A stretch of 64,000 bases of DNA from RGIG995 sp045543655 (GCA_045543655.1 JAZPXN010000084.1:58116-122115); one strand, 5' to 3'. Shown: positions 39,261 to 48,779, numbered from the stretch's first letter. Numbers and translations: made by a program. Notes: a model not told the origin generated them from the letters alone.

Positions 39261-40628
39261 TTACGCCGCGGCTTTATACCGTTGGATCCAGCGGCCGGTG
39301 AAATAACGGATCCCGAAAAGGACCGCCCGGAAGACCCAGTCGACGTACATGGCCATCCACACGCCGGAAACGCCGAAGCCGAGGCCGGGGATTTCAAGAC
39401 CGAAGAGGGCGACCGATTCCAGGGAAAGAACGTATCCCAGCGCCACCCGGAAAACCCACATCGAAGAGACCGAAACGATCATGGAGAAGCGGACGTCCGA
39501 CGCCGACCGGAAAATATGGGGCGTGGTAAAGGCGACGGGCCAGATCAGCGATCCCACCGCGCTGTGGGTCAGAAGCAAAAACCGGATCAATCCCTCCGTT
39601 TCCGCCGAGGTATGATAAATGCCGATAATAGGATCGGCCAGCAGAACCATCGTAAGATTCACGAACCAAAGACAGGCGTAGGTGGAAAAGAGCAGAATAC
39701 GGGAATATTTCTTCGCCTGCCCCAATTCTCCGGCACCGATGCACCGTCCCACCACCGTGACGATGGCAAGGCCGATGGCGGTCCCGGGCATATACTGGAA
39801 ATTGACCAGACTCATGGCTACGGCGTTGCCGGCAATGGCGGTGGTCCCCATAGACGAGATCAGACTTTGGGTCATCAGCTTGCCGAACTGGAACATACAG
39901 CTTTCCACGCCGCTGGGAACGCCGATCCGCAAAATCCGCTTGATCACACCGAAATCCGGCCGATAATGGAAAAGCTTTTCCACGTAGACGGGATTCTTTT
40001 TATTGTGAAGAAGCGCCATAGCGATCACGGCGCCGACGATCCGGGCAAACAGCGTGGCAACGGCGGCCCCCATCGCTTCCAGATGAAAAACGTAGATCAT
40101 CAGAGCGTTTCCGGCCACGTTCAGAAGATTCATGAATACGGAAATCCCCATAGACGCGCCGGTCTTTCCCATCGACCGAAGCAGCGCCGCCCCGGCGTTT
40201 TCTACCGCAAGGAAGGGAAAGGACAACGCCATGAAGAAGAAATATTTCCGGGCGTGCCCCATAACGTCGGCGTCCGCGTCGCCAAAGAGAAGATTCAAAA
40301 GCGGAACCCGGAAGATCAGCACCGTCACGGACACGAAAAGCGCCATGGCCGTAGCCACGTAGATCAACTGCTTGGAGGAATTGAGAACAAGCTCCCGTTT
40401 TCCCTTCCCCAGCGCCTGGGAAACCACGACGGATCCGCCGGCAACAAGGGAGGAAAAGAGCAAAATCAGCACCATATCCAACGACCCGACCAGCGAAACG
40501 CCGGAGACCGCCGCCTCACTGACCGAGGAGACCATGACCGAGTCGATCATGCCGATCAAAACGGCCAGAATCTGCTGAATAATCAGCGGAACGGTGATTT
40601 TCAGAAGGTCCTTACGACTGAACAGCAT
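39261..40628 (-). CDS. MATE-family multidrug/antimicrobial exporter
   Basis: 455 residues. The start at 40628 is chosen because AAAGGGGG then lies seven bases before it (the ATG at 40634 is too close). Twelve membrane segments are visible in two similar halves. The MATE marks include LKITVPLIIQQILAVLIGMIDSVMVS, VVVSQALGKGKRELV and LMTQSLISSMGTTAIAGNAVA. It exports drugs or metabolites using Na+ or H+. It converges with telA and stands alone. Confidence 0.88.
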   Translation of the reverse strand: MLFSRKDLLKITVPLIIQQILAVLIGMIDSVMVSSVSEAAVSGVSLVGSLDMVLILLFSSLVAGGSVVVSQALGKGKRELVLNSSKQLIYVATAMALFVSVTVLIFRVPLLNLLFGDADADVMGHARKYFFFMALSFPFLAVENAGAALLRSMGKTGASMGISVFMNLLNVAGNALMIYVFHLEAMGAAVATLFARIVGAVIAMALLHNKKNPVYVEKLFHYRPDFGVIKRILRIGVPSGVESCMFQFGKLMTQSLISSMGTTAIAGNAVAMSLVNFQYMPGTAIGLAIVTVVGRCIGAGELGQAKKYSRILLFSTYACLWFVNLTMVLLADPIIGIYHTSAETEGLIRFLLLTHSAVGSLIWPVAFTTPHIFRSASDVRFSMIVSVSSMWVFRVALGYVLSLESVALFGLEIPGLGFGVSGVWMAMYVDWVFRAVLFGIRYFTGRWIQRYKAAA

Positions 40629-40750
40629 CGGCATTCCCCCTTTCGTACTTCGCCAGTATAGCACGGAACTATGACTTTTTCTTGCCAAAAGAGAAACTTA
40701 TTTCGTGCATTGCAAGGCCGGACGGAAATCCCCGTCCGGCTTCCTTTTTT

Positions 40751-43714
40751 TTATTGCGGAATCAACGTCACGGTAAAGTCAAAGACCTCGCCGGGATTGA
40801 TGCGGTATTTTTCTTCGGGGTGCTGTCCGCCGCAGGAATGAGACCCCACGCCGCTCATACGGTAATCCACGTACAGCTCCGTATGATCCAGCGTCGCAAC
40901 GCCGTGCAGATGGCGGGCTTCGTCCCGGGAAACGGGGTCCTGCCGGGAGGCGGCAAAGGAGAAATCCCCTTCCACGGAAAGTCCCTTGACCTTCACCCAG
41001 CGGGTATGGCACCGGCTTCCCGATTCCTGAGGCTTTTCCCATTGATCGGCGGGATCGTCGGGCAGATAACGGTAGTGCCCCAAAACGGCGTGATGGCACT
41101 TATCCTCGTAGCATTCCCGGGGGCCGTAGCCGAAGTACCGGATATCGCCGGGATCCTTCAGAGGCAAAACGTACCCGTACCGGGGGAACCAATGAGGCGC
41201 GGCAGGATTGAACGCGCCGATCTGACGGATCTCCAGCCGTCCGTCTCCCCAGACGCGGTATTCCACGGTGCCTTCGGTGACCTTCCTGGCACCGGGAGTG
41301 GCGCAAAGGAAGGAACCGGAGATCACTGCACAGCCGTCCCGCACCTCAGCGGAAAGATTGCGGACCCGGGCCTGTGCGTACGCAAGATCCCCCCAGGAAA
41401 AATCCTGGCGCCATCTTGCGGTGACGGGATCCTTCCGACGGGCAACGTCGTTATCGGTCATAGCCCGGAAGCAGTTCCAGCGCAGAGGCGCGGCCAGCAA
41501 TTCCTCCCCGTCCACGGCAAGTCCGGTCAACAATCCCGTATCCTTCCGGAAGGTATAACGGGACTTTCCGGCAGACATGGTATACTCCGCACCGCTTTCG
41601 GTCAAAACGGGGGCGGGAGCGGTATTTTCAACCCTCTCGATCTTCCCTTCCAAGGGATAAGAAACGGCAAACACCTCAAAGCCGGCGTCGCACCAGACCG
41701 CGCCGTTCTTCCGCAGAACCCGGTAGACGGCGTAGGCGTCGGCCCCCTTCACCGGCTCGGGGAAGGGCAGGAAGACCTGCTCCCCGGCCTTGGCGGAGAC
41801 CGGGAGGATCTTCCGGGACTGCAGGGTCCCGTCGGCGTAGACCTCCAGCACGACCTCCAGGTGGGACAGATCGGAAAAGGCGTAGCGATTCCAAAGAGTC
41901 ACGGCGCCGGCTTCGTCCTTCCGGATGCGGACGGGAGCAAAGACCGCTTTCGCCTCCAGCAAATTGGAATGAGGATGGCGGTCGGGAGAAACGGTACCGT
42001 CCATACAGAAGTTATAAAGATTGATCTTATCGCCGAAATCGCCGCCGTAACCGAAATAGGTCTCCCCTTTTTCGTCGGTCAGCCGCAGAGCGTGATCGCA
42101 CCATTCCCAGATAAAGCCGCCCATGTACCGGGGGTCGGACTGAAAAATATCGTCATACGCCATCAGATCGCCGCAGCTGTTCCCCATGGCGTGGGAATAC
42201 TCGCACAAAACCACGCTTGCGGGGTATTGGGGAGCGCCAAGCTCGGTCTTCAGACGGTCCAGGGTAGGATACATCAAGGAACGGAAATCCATATTCCGCA
42301 CGAAGGTCTTTTCTTCATTGGAAAGGCCCTCGTAGGTTCCCCGATTGAAGCATCCCTCGTAATGAACGGGGCGGGTGGGATCGACGGATTTGAAGTATTC
42401 GTACTCCCGACGGAGATTCCGTCCCCAGCCGGACTCGTTGCCCAGCGACCAGATCACCACGGAGGAGCAGTTTTTGAAATTCTCGTACATTCTCTCCTGC
42501 CGGTCGTGGATCATGGGCCCCCAGACGGGATCGTCCACCAGAAGATTCCAGACCCCAAGGTAGGTGCAGCCGTGACATTCCTGATCGGCCTCGCACATAA
42601 CGTAAAGACCGTATTCGTCACACGTCTGATAAAACCGGGGATCGTTGGGATAATGTGAGGTGCGGACGGCGTTGATATTATGCTGCTTCATCAGCAGAAG
42701 ATCCCGGCGCATATCCTCCACCGTCACCACGTAACCGGTATCGGGGTGGGAATCGTGGCGGTTAACCCCGTAAAGCTTGACGGGAACGCCGTTGACGGTG
42801 AAGATCCCGTCGACCGTTTTCACTTCCCGAAAACCGAATTTATGGGCAATCACCTCCCCCTCGCAGGAGAGGACGAGGGTATACAGATAAGGGTCTTCTG
42901 CCGACCAGAGCCGGGGCGACGGCACCGAAAGCACCGCCGAAGCGCCGTCGAGAAGGGCGCAGGCGAGAACCCGGTCTCCTTCCAGAATTTTCGCCTCCAC
43001 GGGCGCGTTTGCCCTCACGGAAAGGGCCGCAGTGCCGTCGACCTTCGTGCGCAGGGTAAAATCGGAGATTCCCTTTTCGCTCCGTTCCAAAAGATACACG
43101 TCCCGGAACAGTCCGGACATCCGGATCTTATCCTGATCGTCGAAATAGGACCCGGAGCACCACTTGAGCACCAGCACGCAGAGGCGGTTCCGTCCGTCCT
43201 GCAGGCGGTCGGTCACGTCGAAGACCGATTCACTGTGAGGCACCTCGGAATACCCCACGAAATCCCCGTTCAGCCAGACGTAGATACAGCTGTCTTTGCC
43301 TTCAAAATGCAATTCGTACCGCTTTCCGGAAGCGGCGTGATGCTCGAATTGACGGACGTATGCCGCCGCAGGGTTTTGCTCCGGAATCCGGGGCGGGTCT
43401 GCTGGAAAGGGGTAGGCGGAGGGGACGTATTGTGCGGAATCGACGCCGTGGCACTGCCAGCATTCGGGCACGGTGACGGTGTCAAAATAGGAATCGTCGT
43501 AACCCTCTTTGTAAAAATCCTCCATATCGTAAAGGGAGGGTCTGTAGGAAAATTTCCACGTTCCGTTCAAGGACCGGAAGAAGGGGGATTCCTCCCGGGG
43601 GAGGACGGCGGTCTCCACCGAGGCAAAGGGGATGAAATAGGCCCGGGAGGCCATTTCATTGACCCGAAAGATCTGCGGATCTCGGTGATAATTCAGCTCA
43701 AGCACGGTTTTCAT
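40751..43714 (-). CDS. Beta-galactosidase, glycoside hydrolase family 2 (LacZ-type)
   Basis: 987 residues from 43714 (AGGAGC upstream); an unused in-frame opening extends to 43882. Cytosolic, no signal peptide. The sugar-binding part has SPFFRSLNGTWKFSY and YVNVPSAYPF-type segments (PSAYPFPADPPRIPE). The jelly-roll reads YFDDQDKIRMSGLFRDVYLLE, the barrel has GVNRHDSHPDTGY, and the acid/base Glu is in VIWSLGNESGWG. The nucleophile Glu is in VVLCEYSHAMGNSCGDLMAY. The C-terminal domain 5 is present, ending at FDFTVTLIP. It hydrolyses beta-galactosides. It diverges from an AraC-type regulator (43894), which probably controls it. Confidence 0.93.
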   Translation of the reverse strand: MKTVLELNYHRDPQIFRVNEMASRAYFIPFASVETAVLPREESPFFRSLNGTWKFSYRPSLYDMEDFYKEGYDDSYFDTVTVPECWQCHGVDSAQYVPSAYPFPADPPRIPEQNPAAAYVRQFEHHAASGKRYELHFEGKDSCIYVWLNGDFVGYSEVPHSESVFDVTDRLQDGRNRLCVLVLKWCSGSYFDDQDKIRMSGLFRDVYLLERSEKGISDFTLRTKVDGTAALSVRANAPVEAKILEGDRVLACALLDGASAVLSVPSPRLWSAEDPYLYTLVLSCEGEVIAHKFGFREVKTVDGIFTVNGVPVKLYGVNRHDSHPDTGYVVTVEDMRRDLLLMKQHNINAVRTSHYPNDPRFYQTCDEYGLYVMCEADQECHGCTYLGVWNLLVDDPVWGPMIHDRQERMYENFKNCSSVVIWSLGNESGWGRNLRREYEYFKSVDPTRPVHYEGCFNRGTYEGLSNEEKTFVRNMDFRSLMYPTLDRLKTELGAPQYPASVVLCEYSHAMGNSCGDLMAYDDIFQSDPRYMGGFIWEWCDHALRLTDEKGETYFGYGGDFGDKINLYNFCMDGTVSPDRHPHSNLLEAKAVFAPVRIRKDEAGAVTLWNRYAFSDLSHLEVVLEVYADGTLQSRKILPVSAKAGEQVFLPFPEPVKGADAYAVYRVLRKNGAVWCDAGFEVFAVSYPLEGKIERVENTAPAPVLTESGAEYTMSAGKSRYTFRKDTGLLTGLAVDGEELLAAPLRWNCFRAMTDNDVARRKDPVTARWRQDFSWGDLAYAQARVRNLSAEVRDGCAVISGSFLCATPGARKVTEGTVEYRVWGDGRLEIRQIGAFNPAAPHWFPRYGYVLPLKDPGDIRYFGYGPRECYEDKCHHAVLGHYRYLPDDPADQWEKPQESGSRCHTRWVKVKGLSVEGDFSFAASRQDPVSRDEARHLHGVATLDHTELYVDYRMSGVGSHSCGGQHPEEKYRINPGEVFDFTVTLIPQ

Positions 43715-43798
43715 AAGAAAAGCTCCTGTCTGTTTTAATAGGATATTAGCGCGGATTCTGAATTCGGGGAGGAGAAATAGGGCGTAAAAAAACGGGAC

Positions 43799-43827
43799 TT
43801 GACAAAAGGATTCAAATATAGTATAAT
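43799..43827 (+). promoter_or_regulatory. SigA-type promoter of the AraC-family gene next to lacZ
   Basis: TTGACA at 43799-43804 and TATAAT at 43822-43827, 17-base spacer. The lacZ side of the gap has only weak promoter elements, as expected for activator dependence. Confidence 0.85.
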
Positions 43828-43893
43828 ACGTCCGGGGAAAAATGTAAATATAAAATTTCTTCAAAATATAAAAATCCTGCAAAGGAGCTACTT

Positions 43894-44679
43894 ATGTATC
43901 ACGTTGCACCCTCCGACGAACGGGCCCTCCGGAATTTGCCCTTCTGCCTCATCACGGCGGGACACGGGCACGCCCAGGAAATGAGGGACCGTCCCAACGG
44001 AATGGAAAGTCATCATATCTTCGTGGTGGAAAAGGGCGTTGGAATCTTCGAAAGCGCGCAGGGCCGGCAACGGATCGAAGCGGGGACGGCGATCTTTCTG
44101 CCGAAACGGTATCCCCATAAGTATTACGGAACCGACGACACCCTGCGGACGGGGTGGGTGACCTTCGACGGATGCGGAGCGGAGGGGCTTTTGAATTATT
44201 TTCGGGCGGAGCCTATGGCGCGCTGTCCGGCAGAGGAGCTGAATCCGGGGACGGCGGAATTTTGCCGGATGATCCAGCGAAAAGAATCTCCGGAACGAAT
44301 CTCTGCCGAGCTGTATCGCCTTTTGGTATCCTTTTTCACCGCCACGAAGCGAAAAGCGGAGCCCCGGCTGGAGCAAGCAAAGCAGTTCATCGAAAAAAAC
44401 TACGCAAAGGATCTTCCCGTAGACGATATCGCCGCCGCTGCGGGGATCTCCCCGTCGCTTCTTTACCGGCTGTTCCGGGAAAACGGACAGACGCCGGTGG
44501 AATATCTGCGCCGCGTCCGCATTGAGAAGGCAAAGGAATTCTTATTAAACGACCCCCGAAGAAACGTTCTTTCGGTGTCTGAGGGGTGCGGATTTTCCGA
44601 TTTCTCCTATTTCTGCAAGGTATTCCGGGAGGAAACCGGAGTAACACCGGGCGGCTTCCGCAAAAAATATCTTCCGTAA
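43894..44679 (+). CDS. AraC-family regulator beside the beta-galactosidase gene
   Basis: 261 residues from ATG 43894, after AAAGGAGC. The N-terminal cupin part has HHIFVVEKGVGIFESAQGRQ and GTAIFLPKRYPHKYYGTDDT. The C-terminal double helix-turn-helix has LPVDDIAAAAGISPSLLYRLF, VEYLRRVRIEKAKEFLL, VLSVSEGCGFSDFSYFCKVF and GVTPGGFRKKYL. It diverges from lacZ, so it most likely senses a galactoside or product and controls it. No inducer site can be read from sequence. Confidence 0.88.
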   Translation: MYHVAPSDERALRNLPFCLITAGHGHAQEMRDRPNGMESHHIFVVEKGVGIFESAQGRQRIEAGTAIFLPKRYPHKYYGTDDTLRTGWVTFDGCGAEGLLNYFRAEPMARCPAEELNPGTAEFCRMIQRKESPERISAELYRLLVSFFTATKRKAEPRLEQAKQFIEKNYAKDLPVDDIAAAAGISPSLLYRLFRENGQTPVEYLRRVRIEKAKEFLLNDPRRNVLSVSEGCGFSDFSYFCKVFREETGVTPGGFRKKYLP

Positions 44680-44684
44680 CGAAA

Positions 44685-44727
44685 CGCGTCCCCGATCCGG
44701 TCTTTCGGATCAGGGACGCGCTTTTTT
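44685..44727 (+). terminator. Intrinsic terminator after the AraC gene (overlaps the ispD end)
   Basis: A stem of about 14 pairs (44685-44699 with 44706-44720, one bulge) is followed by CTTTTTT. The converging ispD gene ends inside it at 44726, so it may serve both strands. Confidence 0.85.
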
Positions 44728-45403
44728 ATTCTTCCCGGCGGCGCAGCAGACTGTGCTGGGCGCGGAAAGCGTCTTCCTTCGTGGTAATCTTGAAGTTTTC
44801 CCCCTGGCAGAGGATCATCCGGACCCGTCCACCGGCGGCACGTACCATTCCGGCGTCGTCGGTATAGCTTTCTCCGGCGGCCTCGGCGCAGGCCCTCCGA
44901 AAGAGAGAGATTTCGAAAATCTGCGGGGTAGCGGCAGCCATGAGAAAAGACCGGTCGGGAGTACGGAGAATAAAGCCTTCCTCATCGATCTGCTGGATCG
45001 TGTCCACCACGGGGGTCCCGGCACAGACGGCCCCGTATTTCAAAGTATTGCGATGAAGGCGGTCGATCTCGTCGGGGAGAATCAGGGGGCGGGCGGCGTC
45101 GTGAACCGACACATAGTCAACCTCCGGAAGAGCGTTCAAGCCGCAGATCACCGAATCCTGCCGGGTCTTTCCGCCCTCCACAACCGCCGTAACCTTGGGA
45201 AAGTCTGCCGCCAACTCCCGGACGAAGCAAAGGCTTTCCCTCCGGGTGGGGATCACGATGGCAGACACGGTCTTTGCCTGCTCGAAGGCGTTAAGGGTGT
45301 GCCACAGCACCGGCTTTCCGCAAAGATCGAACATCAATTTATCTTCCCCGAACCGACTCCCGGAGCCGGCCGCAGGAATGATCACACCGAAGGTCTTGGC
45401 CAT
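44726..45403 (-). CDS. ispD: 2-C-methyl-D-erythritol 4-phosphate cytidylyltransferase
   Basis: 225 residues from 45403, GGGAGGT just before. Second step of the MEP isoprenoid pathway: CTP + MEP to CDP-ME. Motifs: GVIIPAAGSGSRFGEDKLM (nucleotide loop with the G-x-G-x-R), VEGGKTRQDSVICGL, SVHDAARPLILPD with the conserved Arg and Asp, and TDDAGMVRAAGGRVRMI. No other MEP gene lies nearby. It has an unusually long leader of about 270 bases holding two copies of an 87-base repeat. Confidence 0.92.
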   Translation of the reverse strand: MAKTFGVIIPAAGSGSRFGEDKLMFDLCGKPVLWHTLNAFEQAKTVSAIVIPTRRESLCFVRELAADFPKVTAVVEGGKTRQDSVICGLNALPEVDYVSVHDAARPLILPDEIDRLHRNTLKYGAVCAGTPVVDTIQQIDEEGFILRTPDRSFLMAAATPQIFEISLFRRACAEAAGESYTDDAGMVRAAGGRVRMILCQGENFKITTKEDAFRAQHSLLRRREE

Positions 45404-45449
45404 AACTACCTCCCAGATAGCAAAGTATGATTTCAAAGTTAATTTTCTT

Positions 45450-45536
45450 CCGAAGCATGAATTACAATGCACCTGCCCCGGCCCGTCAGGGTTGGGGAAG
45501 GGGGACCGCCCGAAGGGTGGTGGAAGGGGGCAAACG
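45450..45536. repeat. Direct repeat copy 1
   Basis: An 87-base element that begins CCGAAGCATGAATTAC and contains G-rich/C-rich blocks able to fold. Copy 2 (45566-45653) is nearly identical; 29 bases separate them. Both are in the transcribed leader of ispD. Confidence 0.85.
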
Positions 45537-45565
45537 ATACGCTTGCACCCAAAGCAGAATCACTA

Positions 45566-45653
45566 CCGAAGCATGAATTACAATGCACCTGCCCCGGCCC
45601 GTCAGGGTTGGGGAAGGGGGACCGCCCGAAGGGTGGTGGAAGGGGGGCAAACG
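45566..45653. repeat. Direct repeat copy 2
   Basis: Nearly the same as copy 1 with one additional G in the last G run. The unit resembles dispersed repeats of gut Clostridia by its G/C blocks; I cannot test genome copy number. Confidence 0.85.
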
Positions 45654-45675
45654 CGACGATTGCGTCCCGTATTTT

Positions 45676-45704
45676 ATTATACCACCTGAGAGCATTTTTG
45701 TCAA
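45676..45704 (-). promoter_or_regulatory. SigA-type promoter of ispD
   Basis: On the minus strand TTGACA (45699-45704) and TATAAT (45676-45681) are 17 bases apart, about 270 bases before the ispD start, so the repeat pair lies in its leader. Confidence 0.8.
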
Positions 45705-45802
45705 GGGAATGCGGACTTTTCAGAAATGTCACGATTCCGTGGCAAAATCTTAATAATATCATAGTATTATAAAATATATACGCTTCGAAAGGATTGTTTG
45801 AA

Positions 45803-46444
45803 ATGATCAAAATCGCCCCTTCGCTGTTGGCTTCGGATTTTTCCGACCTGAGAAATGAAATTAAAAGTATTTCGTCTGCGGATTATCTGCACGTAGACGT
45901 GATGGACGGGCTGTTCGTGCCCAATATCGGCATCGGTCTTCCCACGGTGGAGTCCATTGCCAAGGTTTCCGAAATTCCCATGGACGTGCATCTGATGATC
46001 ACCCGTCCTCAGAATTACGTGGAAGCCTTTGCAAAGGCGGGGGCGAAGATTCTCTCCTTCCACGTGGAAAGCGATTGCGATATCGACGAATGCATTGCAA
46101 AAATCAAGGCGGCCGGCGTAAAACCCGCGCTGGTGATCAATCCCGGCACGGGGCTGGAGGAAGTACTTCCCCGGCTGAAGGATCTGTATATGGTTCTGGT
46201 CATGACGGTTCAGCCGGGCTTCGGCGGACAGAAATGCCGGGAAGAATGCTTCGAAAAGGTCCGCATCTTGCGGGAAGAGATCGAAAAACGCGGGCTTTCG
46301 GTTCATATCGAGGTAGACGGCGGGATCACCCCAGAGAACGCCCCCAAAGCAATCGCCGCCGGCGCAGACATCCTCGTGGCCGGCTCTTCGGTCTTCAAGG
46401 CCACCGACCGTAACGCCGCCATCGCGGAGCTGAAAGGAAACTGA
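45803..46444 (+). CDS. rpe: Ribulose-phosphate 3-epimerase
   Basis: 213 residues from ATG 45803, AAAGGA about nine bases before. Interconverts ribulose-5-phosphate and xylulose-5-phosphate. Barrel motifs: KIAPSLLASDFSDL, YLHVDVMDGLFVPN (metal ligand His and Asp), PMDVHLMI, VMTVQPGFGGQKC and IEVDGGITPENAPKAIAAGADILVAGSSVF. First of a plus-strand set that runs to pcp. Confidence 0.94.
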   Translation: MIKIAPSLLASDFSDLRNEIKSISSADYLHVDVMDGLFVPNIGIGLPTVESIAKVSEIPMDVHLMITRPQNYVEAFAKAGAKILSFHVESDCDIDECIAKIKAAGVKPALVINPGTGLEEVLPRLKDLYMVLVMTVQPGFGGQKCREECFEKVRILREEIEKRGLSVHIEVDGGITPENAPKAIAAGADILVAGSSVFKATDRNAAIAELKGN

Positions 46445-46446
46445 CT

Positions 46447-47070
46447 ATGCTTTTCTCTGCCCCTTACGAAAAAACCATCCGGGAGATCACCGTCAACATC
46501 CGCTCCCTCGTCACCGACCCCGAAACGACGCTGGTGGTGAATATGGACACGATCAACGGATTTTTCAAAAAAGGAAAGCTGGCCTCAAAGCGGCTGAAGG
46601 GAATTATTCCCCAGATCCTGCAGGTCAACGAATATTATCTGGACAGCCCTAAGATCTTCTTCGTAGATACCCACACGAAGGATTCCGAGGAGCTGGAAAC
46701 CTATCCCGAGCATTGCGTGGATAAATACGAGCAGGAGATCATCACCGAGCTGGAATCCTTTGCGGCGGTGGGAGACGTGATCCCCAAAAACTCCACCAAC
46801 GGGTTTTTCTCCAAGGATTATTTGGCGTGGCTTGCAAAGCACAAGGAGATCGAAAACATCGTCATCGTAGGAGGATGCACCGATCTTTGCGTGATGCAAT
46901 TTGCTCTGGCCATGCGGGCGTATTGGAACGAGCAGAACAACAATAACCGCATCGTGGTCATCGAAAACGCCGTGCAGACCTATCACGACGAGATCCACAA
47001 CGGCGATACGATGCACAATTTCGCCATTCTCAATATGTACCTGAACGGCATCAAGATCGCCCGGTTGTAA
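46447..47070 (+). CDS. Isochorismatase-family cysteine hydrolase (nicotinamidase-like)
   Basis: 207 residues. The triad of the family is seen: Asp in TLVVNMDTINGFFKKG, Lys in VIPKNSTNGFFS, and Cys in VIVGGCTDLCVMQFAL. The family cuts amide or ester bonds, for example nicotinamide or N-carbamoyl compounds. The short stretch with VDTHTKDSEELETYPEHC fits the metal-bearing loop of nicotinamidases, but the substrate cannot be fixed. The start is two bases after rpe. Confidence 0.8.
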   Translation: MLFSAPYEKTIREITVNIRSLVTDPETTLVVNMDTINGFFKKGKLASKRLKGIIPQILQVNEYYLDSPKIFFVDTHTKDSEELETYPEHCVDKYEQEIITELESFAAVGDVIPKNSTNGFFSKDYLAWLAKHKEIENIVIVGGCTDLCVMQFALAMRAYWNEQNNNNRIVVIENAVQTYHDEIHNGDTMHNFAILNMYLNGIKIARL

Positions 47071-47071
47071 T

Positions 47072-47425
47072 ATGGGAAAGACGCCGATTCAGAAGCTTTA
47101 CGATAAAATTCCCACCTTCCGATGCAAGGAAGGGTGCACGAAATGCTGTGATAACTGGATTCAATTCGCCCCGGAGGAGGAAGCCCGGTGCGGCGGCTTT
47201 GAATTTTGCGGCGAAAAATGCCCGAAGCTGACCGATACCGGATGCTCGGTCTATGAAAACCGCCCCTTTATCTGCCGGCTTTTCGCCTCGGGAACGCCCC
47301 TCCCCTGTCCCTACGGATACGGACCGGAGAATCCCTTGAGCGAAGAAGAAACCCGAGCCCTTCTGCGGGAATATCTGAAATTAAAACGAGAACAGGAAGA
47401 AGCCTATGGCAAAAGCGACGAATAA
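47072..47425 (+). CDS. YkgJ-type cysteine cluster protein
   Basis: 117 residues, ATG 47072 one base after the previous stop. The Cys cluster is CKEGCTKCCDNW near the N-terminus, then CGEKCPKLTDTGCSVYENRPFICRLF, the usual C-x-x-x-C-x-x-CC and C-P-x-L...C-x-x-Y-x-x-R-P-x-x-C-R pattern of YkgJ/UPF0153 proteins. They are thought to bind zinc or an Fe-S cluster; function unknown. The 3' end overlaps radA by 20 bases. Confidence 0.85.
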   Translation: MGKTPIQKLYDKIPTFRCKEGCTKCCDNWIQFAPEEEARCGGFEFCGEKCPKLTDTGCSVYENRPFICRLFASGTPLPCPYGYGPENPLSEEETRALLREYLKLKREQEEAYGKSDE

Positions 47426-48770
47426 AACCAAAACCGTCTACGTCTGCTCCGAATGCGGCAACGATACGCCGAAATGGCAGGGGCAATGCCCCGCCTGCGG
47501 AGCCTGGAATTCCCTTTTTGAGCAGATCGTAGAGCCGGAAAAAACCGTAACCCTTGCCGCAGCAAAGGATCCGCTGAAGCGGTCTCAACCCAAAAGACTG
47601 AAGGAGATTACTGCGGAAAGCGAGCTGCGCACCTCTACCGGAATTTCGGAGCTGGACCGGGTGCTGGGGGGCGGCATCGTCAAGGGATCGCTGATTCTGG
47701 TCAGCGGGGAGCCGGGCATCGGAAAATCCACCATTCTTCTGCAGATGTGCATGAAGATGAAGGATTTCCGCATTCTGTACGTCTCCGGGGAAGAATCGCC
47801 CCGACAGATCAAATTACGGGCCGACCGGGTGGGCGAATACCCGGAAAACCTCTTTATCCTTTCCGAAACCGACATTGCAGAGGTGGTCAGCCGCACCGAA
47901 GAAGCGACGCCGGACCTTCTGGTGGTAGACTCCATCCAGACCATGTACCGGCAGGATATGACCTCCGCTCCCGGCTCCGTGCCCCAGGTACGGGAATGCA
48001 CGTCGGAGCTGATGCGGCTGGCAAAATCCCTCGAAATTCCCACCTTCGTGGTCAGCCACGTCAACAAGGAGGGTGCCATCGCCGGACCGAAGGTCATGGA
48101 GCATATGGTGGACGCGGTGCTGTATTTCGAAGGAGAGCGCTCGTCGGATCATCGGATCCTGCGGGCCATCAAAAACCGTTTCGGCTCCACCAACGAGATT
48201 GGCGTATTTGAAATGACCGAAAGCGGTCTTCGGGAAATCCCGAACCCCTCGGAGCTGTTTCTTTTGGACAAGCCCGAAAACGTATCGGGCATCGCCACCC
48301 TCTGCGTCACCGAGGGCACCCGCCCCATCATTGCAGAGGTGCAGACCCTGGTGGCGAAAACCCCCTTCCCCTCTCCCCGGCGCACGGCGGTGGGCTTTGA
48401 TTATCAGCGACTGAACCTGATTCTGGCGGTGCTGGAACGGCGGTGCGGCCTCTTTTTCGGCGCAAGCGACGTTTACGTCAACGTCATCGGCGGACTGCGG
48501 CTGGACGAACCGGCGGCAGATCTCGGGGTGGCGGTGGCCATGGTATCGGCGGCGAAGGATTTCGTTCTGCCGGACAAGACCGTATTTATCGGCGAAATCG
48601 GCCTTGCGGGCGAGCTGCGGGCGGTATCGGGAATCGAAAAACGGCTTCACGAGGCAGCCTCTCTGGGCTTCACACGGGCGGTAATTCCTGCGCGAAACCG
48701 GCCGAAGGGAAGCTTCAATCTGGAAATTCTGCCCGCATACTCCATCAAAGACGTATTAAACAAGATTTAA
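47406..48770 (+). CDS. radA: DNA repair protein RadA
   Basis: 454 residues. A branch-migration helper in recombination. It has a four-Cys zinc finger (YVCSECGNDTPKWQGQCPACGAWN), Walker A GEPGIGKST, LLVVDSIQTMY as the Walker B region, the family motif KNRFGSTNEIGVFEM, and a C-terminal Lon-like part with PLADLGVAVAM-type sequence (EPAADLGVAVAMVSAAKDF) and FIGEIGLAGELRAVSGIEKRL. It is coupled to the YkgJ-like gene by overlap. Confidence 0.95.
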   Translation: MAKATNKTKTVYVCSECGNDTPKWQGQCPACGAWNSLFEQIVEPEKTVTLAAAKDPLKRSQPKRLKEITAESELRTSTGISELDRVLGGGIVKGSLILVSGEPGIGKSTILLQMCMKMKDFRILYVSGEESPRQIKLRADRVGEYPENLFILSETDIAEVVSRTEEATPDLLVVDSIQTMYRQDMTSAPGSVPQVRECTSELMRLAKSLEIPTFVVSHVNKEGAIAGPKVMEHMVDAVLYFEGERSSDHRILRAIKNRFGSTNEIGVFEMTESGLREIPNPSELFLLDKPENVSGIATLCVTEGTRPIIAEVQTLVAKTPFPSPRRTAVGFDYQRLNLILAVLERRCGLFFGASDVYVNVIGGLRLDEPAADLGVAVAMVSAAKDFVLPDKTVFIGEIGLAGELRAVSGIEKRLHEAASLGFTRAVIPARNRPKGSFNLEILPAYSIKDVLNKI

Positions 48771-48779
48771 GAGGTACCC

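Larger units (their letters stand above)
45404..45802. other. Non-coding gap between ispD and rpe with the ispD promoter and two repeats
   Basis: About 400 bases with no supported gene. It contains the ispD ribosome binding site, two 87-base repeats (45450-45536, 45566-45653), the ispD promoter at 45676-45704 and the leader of rpe. I see no clear -35 box for rpe; weak -10-like TATTAT runs occur near 45764. Confidence 0.7.

Noticed and set aside
45450..45653. The two 87-base repeats as a CRISPR array
   Set aside because: Only two units, each far too long for a CRISPR repeat, and no cas genes.
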